Part shown: piece by piece, positions 8,348 through 17,769 of the stretch
How the letters are laid out: every line of letters begins with the position of its first letter
Numbering within the stretch: the stretch's first letter is position 1
Assembly (NCBI RefSeq): GCF_024970185.1
Contig: NZ_CP103965.1
Coordinates: 2,848,001 to 2,912,000, forward strand
Reading direction: 5' to 3'
Length of the DNA: 64,000 nucleotides
Source of the DNA: Pseudomonas sp. N3-W
GTDB lineage: Bacteria; Pseudomonadota; Gammaproteobacteria; Pseudomonadales; Pseudomonadaceae
Notes under the pieces: model-generated
Seen by the model: the letters and a program-made list of their open reading frames with translations, nothing else
Database searches by the model: none
Told to the model about the DNA's origin: nothing
Position numbers and translations under genes: made by a program

Positions 8348-9031
8348 GATGGTCTCCAGGGTAAAAGTCGAAACGTCGGGGGCCGAAAGGGTGGCCAGCG
8401 GGCGCGACAGGAATAAACCCACTTGACCCTCGGTCGCCCGGTAGGCGTGCTGCAACAGCAAAGCGTCACCGGGCTGCAAGCGTTCAAGGGTGCTGCGGTC
8501 GACAGGGCTCCAGCCCGCGATCAGGGCCACGGGGAGTGTTCGACGGTCGCTGGCGTGTTGGGTGTCCATCGGCTGAAACAGTTGGCTGAGGCTGTCGAGC
8601 CATTGCAGGGGGGCTTCCAGGACCCAGGCTTGCAACTGCCGGTCCTCCTGCGCAAAGCACAGGCACCAGTGGGGCGCGGCCTCGACCCTGGCAGCCTCCA
8701 GAGTGGTCGCCGTGGGCCAGGCCACTGCGCTGTCCGCCAGCCCGGCGCCCGCCGAAGCGAGGGTCCAGCTCGCCAGAACGTCGTGCAGTTCAGGCGGCAC
8801 TGCTGACCAGTGCGGGACGTCGAGCATCGGACGGACCCAGCGGCACCAGTGCGCTGCGGCAATCCAGAAACGAACCGGTTGATTCAGGACCTCGGCGTGC
8901 ACGATCAGTCCGTCGCCACCGCCCATGCCGTAGGTGAAAGTCATGACACCGTCGAGCAGTTCCAGCTGTCGTCCAGGACCGATTTTGCGCAGCAATTGAC
9001 CCTCGGCCTGATTCAGTTTCGGCAATTTCAC
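8072..9031 (-). CDS. sctQ: SctQ, T3SS cytoplasmic sorting platform (SsaQ family)
   Basis: 319 aa (SsaQ 322), starting at a GTG that overlaps the sctP stop (GTGA). It is the C-ring or sorting-platform component that receives chaperone-substrate complexes. The N-terminal two thirds are poorly conserved; the last 80 residues are a clear SpoA domain (VTVVAQLGSLDVPLHQLAHLQVGDVL...VAGKPLAHGLLLEIDGRLAVRID). An internal ATG with its own ribosome site, listed separately, probably yields the SpoA2-only form. Confidence 0.93.
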   Translation of the reverse strand: MKLPKLNQAEGQLLRKIGPGRQLELLDGVMTFTYGMGGGDGLIVHAEVLNQPVRFWIAAAHWCRWVRPMLDVPHWSAVPPELHDVLASWTLASAGAGLADSAVAWPTATTLEAARVEAAPHWCLCFAQEDRQLQAWVLEAPLQWLDSLSQLFQPMDTQHASDRRTLPVALIAGWSPVDRSTLERLQPGDALLLQHAYRATEGQVGLFLSRPLATLSAPDVSTFTLETIMDDFNDWLDIAPGPAAADSPLGSDLLVTVVAQLGSLDVPLHQLAHLQVGDVLQGPARIDDCVTLKVAGKPLAHGLLLEIDGRLAVRIDRLC

Positions 9032-9492
9032 CAGGGCGCTCCATTGAGGTGTTGCAGCGTCACTGCCACCGGACGATTGAAGATCGCAGCCAGTTCGCTT
9101 TCGAGTGCTTCGCGAGTACCGACGGTGCGTTCAAATGCGTTGCGGTCGGGGACTTTGATGTTGAGGCACAGCAGGCTGGTCTGGGCGCTGGCCTGTATTT
9201 CCAGTCCGGCCAGCGGGCCGTTGGTCAGCCGCAGATCGAGGGCGCCGCAATAGCGCCGACCCAGGCCACGCAACCGGGTGATATCAGGCGTGAAGGCTTG
9301 GGTCAGGGCCGAACGCCTGTGTTGCTGCCAGGCAGCGTCGAGAGTGGGCGGTGTGGCAAAGGCGTTCCGGGGTAGCGCGGGCTTGAGCAATGCGTCGAAG
9401 TCCCGCTGTTGTTCGTGGCCTGCGTGGCTGTCGCACGCTGTGTGCGATGCATAGTGTCTCGCCGAGTTGGACAGTGCTTTGAGGCAAGGCAT
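9028..9492 (-). CDS. sctP: SctP-like protein (SsaP position)
   Basis: 154 aa at the place of ssaP, between sctO and sctQ; SsaP is about 124 aa. The N-terminal half is rich in His, Ala and Pro and looks disordered. The C-terminal half (LRLTNGPLAGLEIQAS...LLCLNIKVPDRNAFERTV...LESELAAIFNRPVAVTLQHL) has alternating strands and helices resembling a short T3S4-type substrate-switch domain. In the family this protein sets needle length and acts on SctU. The call rests on position and weak similarity. It overlaps sctQ by 4 nt. Confidence 0.75.
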   Translation of the reverse strand: MPCLKALSNSARHYASHTACDSHAGHEQQRDFDALLKPALPRNAFATPPTLDAAWQQHRRSALTQAFTPDITRLRGLGRRYCGALDLRLTNGPLAGLEIQASAQTSLLCLNIKVPDRNAFERTVGTREALESELAAIFNRPVAVTLQHLNGAPW

Positions 9493-9495
9493 GGG

Positions 9496-9879
9496 TCACT
9501 CCAGAAGCCAGTTGAATTTTTCTTGTTCCACCAGCAGTTTGCGCAGCTGAATCTGGCCCTCGGCCTGTTCACGGCGTACCCGGTCCTGTTCGTTGTGCAG
9601 CGCATCCAGCCGTTCAGTCATGGCATGGTCTTGCTGGTGGTACTGGGCGAGCTCGATCTTCAGGTGCCGTAGAGCGCCGTGATCGACGACTCGTGAAACC
9701 CTGCCGCAGTCACGCCACTGGCTCCAGAGCTGACGGCGCTGTTCCAGCAAGCGGGCGATGCTGCCTTGCAGTTCGGTGTCCTGTCGGGCCAGAGCGCTCA
9801 GCGCGGCCCGCAGGCTTCGTTCGCGACGTTGCTTGAGTGACAACAGGCGCCGCAGGATCAGGCTGTCAGTGTCTGGCAT
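9496..9879 (-). CDS. sctO: SctO, T3SS stalk protein (SsaO/YscO family)
   Basis: 127 aa from ATG 9879 ([13 protein letters not shown]), matching SsaO (about 125). A longer frame to 9930 lies mostly inside sctN and is not preferred. The protein is predicted to be almost wholly coiled coil ([24 protein letters not shown], then [31 protein letters not shown]). SctO forms the central stalk of the ATPase ring and couples it to SctV. It overlaps the sctN 3' end by 22 nt and ends 3 nt before sctP. Confidence 0.88.
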   Translation of the reverse strand: MPDTDSLILRRLLSLKQRRERSLRAALSALARQDTELQGSIARLLEQRRQLWSQWRDCGRVSRVVDHGALRHLKIELAQYHQQDHAMTERLDALHNEQDRVRREQAEGQIQLRKLLVEQEKFNWLLE

Positions 9880-11198
9880 AGGTGCTGGACCGTTTCCTGG
9901 AAGCTGTTCTTTTGCGTAGTGGATTGGCACAGCAGCCCCTGAATCGCGTCACGGCGGGCGATGGCTTCATCGGCCTCGCTGTCCTGGCCGGCCTGGTATT
10001 CACCGACCCGGACCAGTAACTCGATGTCCTTGTAGGCCGCCATCAGGCGCCGCACCTTGCCGGCCATTTGCCGATGCTCGGCGTCGACGATCTGGCTCAT
10101 CACCCGACTGACGCTGGCCCCGATATCGATGGCGGGATAGTGGTTGGCTTCGGCGAGCTTGCGTGACAGCACGATATGGCCGTCGAGAATCGAGCGCACC
10201 TCATCGGCCACCGGTTCATTCATGTTGTCGCCCTCGACCAGCACCGTGTAGATCCCGGTGATGCTGCCGATGGCAGCAGGCCCTGCGCGTTCGAGCAGGC
10301 GGGGCAGGCGTGCGAAGAAACTGGGCGGGTAGCCGCCTGCGCTGCACTGTTCTCCGGCAGCCAGGCCAATCTCCCGTGCGGCGCGGGCAAAGCGGGTCAA
10401 TGAGTCCATCATCAGCAGGACGGTCTTGCCCTGATCGCGAAAGTACTCGGCAATGGTGGTCGCCGTGTAAGCCGCTTTCAGTCGTTCAAGCGCAGGGCGG
10501 TCGGAGGTCGACACCACCACAATGGTTCGCTCGCGAGCGGCCGGTGACAGCGTATGTTCAAGAAACTCGCGCACTTCGCGCCCCCGTTCGCCAATCAGGG
10601 CGAGCACGATCACGTCAGCCAGGCTGCCGTCGCAGACCATCCCCAGTAACGTACTTTTCCCGCCGCCGGCTGCCGCAAAAATGCCGATCCGTTGACCGAC
10701 CCCGCAGGTCAGCAGCGCATCGATTGCCCGAACCCCCAGAGGCAAGGGCGTGTCGATGATCGGACGGGTAAGGGCTTCGGGGGCATCGCGTTCGACACCG
10801 CGCCACAGGCAATTGGCCGGGGCCTCCTGGCCATCGAGCGGACGGCCCAGGCCGTCGACGACGCTGCCGAGCAGGAACTCCCCCAAGGCGATTTCATGGG
10901 GCTTTCCCAGTGCGTGGACGTGGCTGCCGGTGGTTACGCCGAGGGGTTCACTGAAGGGGGACAATACGGCGTAATCGCCCTCCACGGCGACGACCTCGGC
11001 TTCGATGTCGGACGGTTCCAGCCGACACCGTTCGCCAAGCCCGACGCCCGGCAGGGAAGCGCGCAACAGGGTCGGGCCTACTTCCGTAATCCGACCGTTG
11101 AAGTGCTCGCCGACCTCGGCAGTCGCCGTCGCCGCTTGCTGGAAGGAGGGCCTTTGATCGAGTAAATCTTGCAGGGTGCTGAGTTCCGGCGCGCGCAT
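9858..11198 (-). CDS. sctN: SctN, T3SS ATPase (SsaN family)
   Basis: 446 aa (SsaN 433). The Walker A motif is in [15 protein letters not shown] at about 175-185 and the Walker B strand in [16 protein letters not shown], followed by the RDE-like [33 protein letters not shown] region. [13 protein letters not shown] and the arginine-containing ...[24 protein letters not shown] motifs are conserved. The enzyme hydrolyses ATP at the base of the injectisome to unfold substrates and strip chaperones. It starts 1 nt after the sctV stop. Confidence 0.98.
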   Translation of the reverse strand: MRAPELSTLQDLLDQRPSFQQAATATAEVGEHFNGRITEVGPTLLRASLPGVGLGERCRLEPSDIEAEVVAVEGDYAVLSPFSEPLGVTTGSHVHALGKPHEIALGEFLLGSVVDGLGRPLDGQEAPANCLWRGVERDAPEALTRPIIDTPLPLGVRAIDALLTCGVGQRIGIFAAAGGGKSTLLGMVCDGSLADVIVLALIGERGREVREFLEHTLSPAARERTIVVVSTSDRPALERLKAAYTATTIAEYFRDQGKTVLLMMDSLTRFARAAREIGLAAGEQCSAGGYPPSFFARLPRLLERAGPAAIGSITGIYTVLVEGDNMNEPVADEVRSILDGHIVLSRKLAEANHYPAIDIGASVSRVMSQIVDAEHRQMAGKVRRLMAAYKDIELLVRVGEYQAGQDSEADEAIARRDAIQGLLCQSTTQKNSFQETVQHLCQTLTA

Positions 11199-11199
11199 A

Positions 11200-13254
11200 T
11201 CAAGCCTGCTCGATCAGGTCGATGTTGCCAATGACGCGCAACTCGATTTCATCACCCAGTTCCTGGAACGACAGGACGTGCAGGCCCGAGAATTCACGTT
11301 CGACAATCTTGCGCACGAAACGGCGGACATCGATGGCGGTGATCAGCACGGCGCGACGTGGATCGCCGTCCCCGATGCGCTCGCGGATGCCGTCGATAAT
11401 GGCCTGGTTCTGGGTGGCTTCCAGCGTCGAGTAAGACCCGGCGGCTGTCTGCCGGATCGATTCGCGGACCAGCCCTTCGATGCGGTCACCGATCATCCAG
11501 CCACTGATCCATGCCTGGTTGCCACGGTAGCGCGTGGCGATGTGGCGCCGCAGGGCCACCCGTACGTATTCGGTCAGCATGATCGGGTCTTTTTCCCGGG
11601 GCGACCACTCAGTCAAGGCTTCGAGAATGCTGCGCAGATCGCGGATGGAAACGCCTTCGCCTACCAGCCGTTGCAACACATCGGCAATGCGCCCGATGGG
11701 CATTTGCCGTTGTACTTCCTTGACCAGTTCGGCATGGCTGTTTTCCATGGAGTCCATGAGAAAACGGGTTTCCTGCACGCCGATGAATTCGGCGGCGTAG
11801 CGGTCCATGACCAAAGACAGGCAGTGGGTGATACGAGCCTGGTCCTGATGTAGCACGACGCCGAGGGCGTTCAGTGTTTCGTGGTGTTCGGGGTCGATCC
11901 ATTGCAGGGTGAGGCCGCCGAAGGGCAATTTGTCGCTGTGCCGTGTTTGTGCCTGAGGCATCGAATGCGCATCGGCCAGCAACAGCCCCTCGGGCACTGT
12001 CAGTGTCAGCACCGGCTCCTGGTACAGCAGAACCCGCAAACTCCCGGCTTCGAGTGAAGCGTCGATCTGCAGGTGAATGTCGGGTAGCGGGATGCCCAGC
12101 TGTTCGAATTTTTTCTGGCGAAGCTGGCGGAACGCCTCGTCGAGCGACCTTGACTGCCCCAGGTCGCTGGCCATGAGCACCATCAGCGGAATCGCCCCCG
12201 GTGTCATTGTCGGTGGGTTATCGTCCCCGTTCATGCCTGACGGCGCATCGGCTGAGGAACCGTTCGAACTCGAGCCAGCACGGGGTTGGCGTTTCTTGAT
12301 CCACCAGGCACCGCCATAGACCGCTGCGGCCAGGCCAACAAAGTAGATGACCGGGAAGCCGGGAATCAGGGCGAACACCAGCAGCACGCCAGCGGCCAGG
12401 CTCAACGCCTGGGGCTGTCGGGTGATTTGCTCGCTCAGGTCGCTGGCCAGGTTCTTGCGCTGTTCCCCCGGTACGCGGGTCACGATAATACCGGCGGTGA
12501 TGGAAATCAGCAGTGCCGGAATCTGGCTGATCAGGCCATCCCCAATGGACAGGATGGCGTAGGTGGACATGGCCGTGCTCGCGCTCATGCCATGGATGAA
12601 CACGCCGACGGCGGTGCCACCCAGAATGTTGACCAGGATAATGATGATGCCCGCAATCGCGTCGCCCTTGACGAACTTCATCGCCCCATCCATCGCGCCG
12701 TACAGCTGACTTTCCTTCTGCACCAGGCCACGCTGGCGGCGGGCCTCATTGGCGTCGATGATCCCGGCGCGCATGTCGCCATCGATACTCATCTGCTTGC
12801 CCGGCATGGCATCGAGGGAAAACCGCGCACCGACTTCGGCGACCCGCTCGGAGCCTTTGGTGATCACGATAAACTGGACGATGGTGATGATCATGAAGAC
12901 AATCAGGCCGACACCGAGGTTGCCGCCGACGGCGAAGTTGCCAAAGGTGTAGACGATTTCACCGGCGTCCGCTTGCAGCAGGATCAGCCGGGTGGTGCTG
13001 ATGGTCAGCGCCAGACGGAACAGGGTGGTGATCAGCAGGACTGCCGGAAACGTCGAGAACTCCAGCGGTTCGCGGATGTACAGCGCCATCATCAACAGCA
13101 CGATCGAGATGGTCAGGTTGATGGCAATCAGCAGGTCCACTAGGGCGGTGGGCAACGGCACGATCATCATGAAAACAGCCAGCAGCAGAAGCACCGCCAG
13201 TACGATGTCCTGGCGACCTGCGGCCAGCGAAAGCCAGTGACTCAGGCGTTTCAT
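11200..13254 (-). CDS. sctV: SctV, T3SS export gate ring (SsaV family)
   Basis: 684 aa from the ATG of MKRLSHWLS (SsaV 681). A longer frame to 13314 falls within the preceding gene. The N-terminal half has seven or eight membrane helices with the FHIPEP signature region: [31 protein letters not shown] at about 133-163 and [24 protein letters not shown]. After a Ser/Gly-rich linker (about 325-350) the cytoplasmic domain forms the nonameric docking ring for chaperone-substrate complexes. The start overlaps the ssaM-like stop by 4 nt. Confidence 0.98.
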   Translation of the reverse strand: MKRLSHWLSLAAGRQDIVLAVLLLLAVFMMIVPLPTALVDLLIAINLTISIVLLMMALYIREPLEFSTFPAVLLITTLFRLALTISTTRLILLQADAGEIVYTFGNFAVGGNLGVGLIVFMIITIVQFIVITKGSERVAEVGARFSLDAMPGKQMSIDGDMRAGIIDANEARRQRGLVQKESQLYGAMDGAMKFVKGDAIAGIIIILVNILGGTAVGVFIHGMSASTAMSTYAILSIGDGLISQIPALLISITAGIIVTRVPGEQRKNLASDLSEQITRQPQALSLAAGVLLVFALIPGFPVIYFVGLAAAVYGGAWWIKKRQPRAGSSSNGSSADAPSGMNGDDNPPTMTPGAIPLMVLMASDLGQSRSLDEAFRQLRQKKFEQLGIPLPDIHLQIDASLEAGSLRVLLYQEPVLTLTVPEGLLLADAHSMPQAQTRHSDKLPFGGLTLQWIDPEHHETLNALGVVLHQDQARITHCLSLVMDRYAAEFIGVQETRFLMDSMENSHAELVKEVQRQMPIGRIADVLQRLVGEGVSIRDLRSILEALTEWSPREKDPIMLTEYVRVALRRHIATRYRGNQAWISGWMIGDRIEGLVRESIRQTAAGSYSTLEATQNQAIIDGIRERIGDGDPRRAVLITAIDVRRFVRKIVEREFSGLHVLSFQELGDEIELRVIGNIDLIEQA

Positions 13255-13619
13255 TGGCGGTCCCCGGCGTGGCGTTCGAGCAGCCGCCGCATGGTGTGCA
13301 GGCATTCGATCCATTGATTGACGCTGCTGCCAGGTACTAGCGCGCCACTGAGCATTTGCTGTTCGCCCACGACATAAGCGCGCAACGCAACACCTTGGGT
13401 GGAGGCTGGGTGGCAGCGCCCCAACAGGGCCTTGAACGTGCTCAGACGCCGACAGGCTTCAACCTGGCGAGCCAGCGAAAGCAACACCCGTCCCTGGGTG
13501 TACTCGATGTACAACCTGAAAGGGGGCAGGGAGAACTCCATCCGTGCTTCGACACGGCAAGGGCAAAGGTCCGACAAACGCAGGAACTCTTCAAGACTGC
13601 GTTGTGTTTGTAGGTCCAT
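13251..13619 (-). CDS. ssaM: SsaM-like T3SS regulator
   Basis: 122 aa from ATG 13619, which has AAGGA at 5-nt spacing; ATG 13625 is possible but overlaps that site. SsaM is also about 122 aa and sits directly before ssaV, as here. Recognisable shared features are the N-terminal (M)DLxTxR, the LYIEYTQGRVLL strand, LFKALL..HPAxxQGV and the closing W...LH..R.LLE helix. In Salmonella SsaM works with SsaB/SpiC and SsaL to hold back effectors until translocators are out. An SsaB-like and an SsaL-like protein are both encoded in this window. It is the first gene of the minus-strand export operon. Confidence 0.8.
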   Translation of the reverse strand: MDLQTQRSLEEFLRLSDLCPCRVEARMEFSLPPFRLYIEYTQGRVLLSLARQVEACRRLSTFKALLGRCHPASTQGVALRAYVVGEQQMLSGALVPGSSVNQWIECLHTMRRLLERHAGDRQ

Positions 13620-13829
13620 CCGCATCCTTAGCTGGTCAACAATGGGGGGCCGGGGGGGCGTTCGATAGACTCATGGGCCGGGCCGGTTGTGGCGACGTCA
13701 TGCTGATGTAATGATCCAGAACGGGTGGGCCCTGGAGCTATACGGCCTTCACCTGATTTATCAAATCTGTCTCGTGGCGTATCGTTTTGTGCGCTGTACG
13801 CGGTGCAGCCTGTCGAGACCGTTATCCCT

Positions 13830-16586
13830 ATGCATAAACTTTGGCAAGCCTCACTGACCCGTAGTGTCATCGTCACCCTGGCCTGCGCCATGAGCGCATT
13901 CTGGCTGCTGTCCGAGACCATCAGTTTCTATTACCGCTACAACAAGGCCGAAGCCGAAGTCAGGGAAGACCTGACCTGGGAGCTGAACGGGGTCGCAAAG
14001 GAGGAGAATCGTCGTTACGAGTTGGCCCAGATCAGGGTCAATACCCTGTTGAGCCTGTGGAGTGAGTTACTCAGGAACGCTCGCCTTTCCGGGGTTCAGA
14101 GCGGCGAACTGAAACACACGGTGTTCGTGCCCTTTGACGGGGTGCAGATTGACAAGGAACGCATCGCCGTTGCCGGCCAGGTCATCGAGATTTTTGGCAA
14201 CTCGGACGCGATCAATCGCACTGAAACCTTTCTGGTGTTGCCGGGCCAAGGCGTGTTTTTCTATCGCCCAGAGGGTCAGTCGCCCGCCGATATCCTGATC
14301 AAGATGCGTGCGCTACAGGCGCGTCAGTACCATTCGACCACCAGTGACAACTGTTGGGGCGCCGTGTTCGACGACGGTCATGGTCACTTGCGTAGCGCGG
14401 TGACGGCGGTCGATGCACTCACCGGGATCACGGCCGGGCAGTTGCTGCGGGTCGACGATCTGAACGCCCGCAAATATGACTTTTCGTACGTTCTGCGCGA
14501 TGCCGGCGGCACCCTGCTATGGAGCGACAATCGGGAGGAGAGCGCATTGCTTGCAGCCCGTGGCGTGGAACCGGATTGTCAGCGTGAGGCCCTGGAAGTG
14601 GCGGGCTTTATTGTGGACTGTGCTGCGCTCAAGGGGCCGCCATGGCTGTTGTCCGCCATCGCGCGCGGTGATGTCGCAATGAGCCGGGTACTGCCGTTGC
14701 TGGGGTCGACAGCCCCCTGGACGTTGCTGGCCCAGTTGCTGTTATTGGTATTTATTGCCCTGATCCTCCAGCGGCAGTTGGGTCGACCGTTGAGCCAGAT
14801 CATCGAACTCATCCATCGCCAAAAGCAACTCACTGACTTGAGCTATCGTTTGCCGGAGGGGCGCAAGGATGAGCTGGGCCGCATTGCCAGTGCCTATAAC
14901 ACGCTGCTCAAGACTCTCAATGCCTATCATCAGACCCTGGAAGACAAGGTCAGGAGTCGAACCCGCGAACTGGATGCGGCCAAGCGTATTGCCGAACGAG
15001 CCAGTCACCGCAAGAGCGAACACTTGACCAGTATCAGCCACGAGATACGCACGCCGCTCAATGGCATTGTCGGTGCGCTGAGCCTGCTGGAGCGCAGTCA
15101 CTTGTCCGGGCCACAACAGGAGCTGATTGGCACTGCGCGTCAATCCTCCGGCTTTCTGTTGAGCATCATCAACAACCTGCTGGATTTCTCCCGAATCGAA
15201 GCCGGCCAGCTGGAGCTGTCTTACGAGCAGACGGCGATCCTGCCGATGATCGACCAAGTGTTGTTGACGATCAATTTGCGCGCCCAGGAAAAGCGTCTGT
15301 CGCTGCGTACCCTGGTGGCGGCCAATGTGCCTCGCTCGATGTCCCTGGACGGAGTGCGCGTACAGCAGATTCTGATCAACCTCCTGGCCAATGCGGTGAA
15401 ATTCACAACACAGGGCGAAATCTGCGTTCGTCTTGAGCGCCGGGCAGAGATGCTGGTCATCGCGGTACGGGATACCGGTAAAGGCATACCGGAAGAAAAC
15501 CAGATCGATATCTTCATGCCTTTCATCCAGGTACGCGCCCATGACAACGGCAGCGGCCTGGGGCTGGCCATTGCGTCGCGGCTCGCCAACCTGATGGGAG
15601 GGGAAATACTGCTCGACAGTCAGGTCGGGGCAGGATCGACCTTTACCCTGTTGCTGCCGATATGTAATCCCGGCGAACCATCATTGGCCTTTTCGGCACG
15701 GCTGCCAGCCCCGACAGCCTTGCAGCCGCAGTTGGCGATCTGGGGTATCGAAGCCCAGCCGGGAGACTCACCTTTGCTCGATATGCCGGAGTTGGTCTAT
15801 CTGCCTGGCAGGTTGTGGCAGAAGGTCAGTGCCATTCTGTTCGAGGAAAAGTTGCCGGGCGACGAGCCGGCCTCGATTGCCCCGTGTGCGTGGTCGCTCA
15901 AGGTTCTGGTGGTCGATGACATGCAAGTCAACCGCGATATCGTCGGCAAGATGCTCCAGGAGCTAGGGCACCTGGCCTATTCAGCCTCCTCGGGGGAAGA
16001 GGCGTTGCACCGCGGCCGAAACCATGTGTTCGATTGGGTGTTGATGGACATTCGCATGCCGGACATGGATGGCCTGCAAGTCACCCGGCTTTGGCGCGAC
16101 ACAGCCAACGGGATACTTGACCCGGACACCCCCATCATGGCGCTTACGGCCAATGCACTGCCCGCCGAGCGCTATCGGGCCCGGGCTGCGGGTATGAATG
16201 GCTACCTTGCCAAGCCCGTCAGCCTGGAACAGCTGGCCAGCGGGGTCGAGCAAGTCGTTTCGCTGCAACTGGCACGCGGTATCGACCTGGCACCCAACAG
16301 CAAGCTGCAGCAACCGTTGCTCAATCTGACAGACACCACACTGCGTGCCAGGCTCTACGAGACGCTTGAGGCTGTGCATCGGGATATTGAAACCGCGTGC
16401 TGCAAACAGGATCGCGCCTCCCTGTCGATGCTGCTGCACACCCTCAAGGGCTGTGCCGGTCAGGGCGGCCTTGATCGGGTATACACATGGGCGCAGGACC
16501 AGGAAACCCGGGTCAACCAAGGCGAATGGCTGAGTGGCGAAGAGGTCAGCAACCTGCGCGAGTTGATTGTGCACAAGACCTGTTAG
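13830..16586 (+). CDS. ssrA: SsrA-like tripartite hybrid sensor kinase
   Basis: 918 aa (SsrA about 920). The ATG of MHKLWQASL was chosen because it begins at the first membrane helix (about 9-30). Order: periplasmic sensor (about 32-285), second membrane helix (WTLLAQLLLLVFIALIL), HAMP, a coiled coil, HisKA with SISHEIRTPLNG, HATPase with N box (LINLLANAVKFT), DTGKGIP and GSGLGLAI. A receiver domain follows (KVLVVDDMQVNRD; phosphoacceptor in VLMDIRMPDMDG), then an HPt domain (LLHTLKGCAGQGGL). This His-Asp-His relay is the architecture of SsrA, which activates SPI-2. The gene diverges from the export operon and converges on the ssrB-like gene with a 15-nt gap. Confidence 0.9.
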   Translation: MHKLWQASLTRSVIVTLACAMSAFWLLSETISFYYRYNKAEAEVREDLTWELNGVAKEENRRYELAQIRVNTLLSLWSELLRNARLSGVQSGELKHTVFVPFDGVQIDKERIAVAGQVIEIFGNSDAINRTETFLVLPGQGVFFYRPEGQSPADILIKMRALQARQYHSTTSDNCWGAVFDDGHGHLRSAVTAVDALTGITAGQLLRVDDLNARKYDFSYVLRDAGGTLLWSDNREESALLAARGVEPDCQREALEVAGFIVDCAALKGPPWLLSAIARGDVAMSRVLPLLGSTAPWTLLAQLLLLVFIALILQRQLGRPLSQIIELIHRQKQLTDLSYRLPEGRKDELGRIASAYNTLLKTLNAYHQTLEDKVRSRTRELDAAKRIAERASHRKSEHLTSISHEIRTPLNGIVGALSLLERSHLSGPQQELIGTARQSSGFLLSIINNLLDFSRIEAGQLELSYEQTAILPMIDQVLLTINLRAQEKRLSLRTLVAANVPRSMSLDGVRVQQILINLLANAVKFTTQGEICVRLERRAEMLVIAVRDTGKGIPEENQIDIFMPFIQVRAHDNGSGLGLAIASRLANLMGGEILLDSQVGAGSTFTLLLPICNPGEPSLAFSARLPAPTALQPQLAIWGIEAQPGDSPLLDMPELVYLPGRLWQKVSAILFEEKLPGDEPASIAPCAWSLKVLVVDDMQVNRDIVGKMLQELGHLAYSASSGEEALHRGRNHVFDWVLMDIRMPDMDGLQVTRLWRDTANGILDPDTPIMALTANALPAERYRARAAGMNGYLAKPVSLEQLASGVEQVVSLQLARGIDLAPNSKLQQPLLNLTDTTLRARLYETLEAVHRDIETACCKQDRASLSMLLHTLKGCAGQGGLDRVYTWAQDQETRVNQGEWLSGEEVSNLRELIVHKTC

Positions 16587-16601
16587 GTCCCTCACCTCCC
16601 T

Positions 16602-17252
16602 TCAGTGGATACCCAGGCGACACGCCCAGTTGACCAGGTCCGCGATGTTATGCGCATCAAGTTTACGCATGAGATTGAGGCGATGGGTTTCGACCGTCTT
16701 GATGGTAATCGACAGCTTTTCGGCGATGTCCCGGTTACGGTCGCCTTCGGCAATCAGCTTGAGTATCTGGCGTTCCCGGGTAGTCAGGTTCGTCAACCCG
16801 CCGACATTGGGGGCGCTGGTCACGTGCGCCAGATTCAGCGCCGGATCGAGGAACACCTGACCGGCGATGGCGGTTTGCAGGCCGGCCAACAGTATCTGCT
16901 GGGAGCTCTTCTTCAATATGTAGGCCTGCGCGCCTGCGGCCAACGCATCGCGGGCACGGTGCTCGGACGCATCGGCGGTGACCACCACGATAATCAGCTC
17001 GGGGCGGCGGCGTTTCAACTGGCGAATGACATCGATGCCGTCCATGCCGGGCAGGCCCAGGTCGAGCAGCACCACGTCGGGGTTGAGCTGCTGGCAGGCC
17101 GCGTAGACGTTCAGGCCGTCAACTATTTCGCCGACGACTTCATAGGCAGGCATCGCTGACAGCAGGATTTTGATGCCGTAGATCAGCAAATAATGATCTT
17201 CGACGATCAGGATTCGTTGTGGCGCGGACTTGGGTCGCAGATAGGACAGCAT
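16602..17252 (-). CDS. ssrB: SsrB-like response regulator (NarL/LuxR type)
   Basis: 216 aa from the ATG of MLSYLRPK (SsrB 212); the frame open upstream to 18089 overlaps other genes. The receiver domain has ILIVEDHYLL and the phosphoacceptor Asp in VVLLDLGLPGMDG, with the Lys in YILKKSS. A LuxR-type helix-turn-helix follows (LTTRERQILKLIAEG, then IAEKLSITIKTVETHRLNLMRKL). The dimerisation helix carries a Cys (LVNWACRLG) close to where SsrB has its redox-sensitive Cys203. It is the expected phosphorylation target of the facing kinase and probably activates the operons here; binding sites were not identified. Confidence 0.9.
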   Translation of the reverse strand: MLSYLRPKSAPQRILIVEDHYLLIYGIKILLSAMPAYEVVGEIVDGLNVYAACQQLNPDVVLLDLGLPGMDGIDVIRQLKRRRPELIIVVVTADASEHRARDALAAGAQAYILKKSSQQILLAGLQTAIAGQVFLDPALNLAHVTSAPNVGGLTNLTTRERQILKLIAEGDRNRDIAEKLSITIKTVETHRLNLMRKLDAHNIADLVNWACRLGIH

Positions 17253-17373
17253 GATCAAAAACCTGACTTTTTTTAGGGAACGGGGCGCGAAGGCTATAGG
17301 GTTCAGGTCATTACCGGATTCAGATTTTTCCCAAGACTGACAAAATCGTGTAATTCCTTCCATCGATATCCCT

Positions 17374-17769
17374 ATGAAATTTCCATCTTCTCTGGCTGGG
17401 CTTGAAACCATTTGTGTGCTTTCGCGAGAGGGACAGCGTTGGCATATGACGCTGTCCGGTGTCCCGGGATGGTGCTGGGAATACCCGCTGGGACTGTGCG
17501 TTGCCCTGGCGATCGAGCGCGCATCCATCGATGACGATTGGCTGGTTCGCGCCAGCCTGTGGCTGGCGTCGATACCGCAGAGCCTGGACGACAGCCTGTT
17601 GTTGGAGGGTGAGCGTGTTTTCCTGATTCGCCGCCATGAAAGCCCGTGTCCGCCCCAGGAGCTGGAAGCGCGTGTGCAACAACAGTTGTCCATTGCCTGT
17701 TGGTTTGCAACCCATGACGAGTCGCATCCGGTGTCTGCCCAGACATGCACCGTGGGGCGCCTGGCGTGA
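17374..17769 (+). CDS. ssaB: SsaB/SpiC-like T3SS protein
   Basis: 131 aa (SsaB 133), the first gene of an operon with sctC, sctD and an ssaE-like gene, the same order as ssaB-C-D-E in SPI-2. Weak but visible resemblance to SsaB: ETICVLSREGQRWHMTLSGVPG near the N-terminus, and a central strand-loop-helix pattern ending ELEARVQQQLSIACWF. SsaB acts with SsaM and SsaL as a cytoplasmic switch between translocator and effector export. No signal peptide. The stop overlaps the sctC start (GTGA). The call rests mainly on position and length. Confidence 0.7.
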   Translation: MKFPSSLAGLETICVLSREGQRWHMTLSGVPGWCWEYPLGLCVALAIERASIDDDWLVRASLWLASIPQSLDDSLLLEGERVFLIRRHESPCPPQELEARVQQQLSIACWFATHDESHPVSAQTCTVGRLA

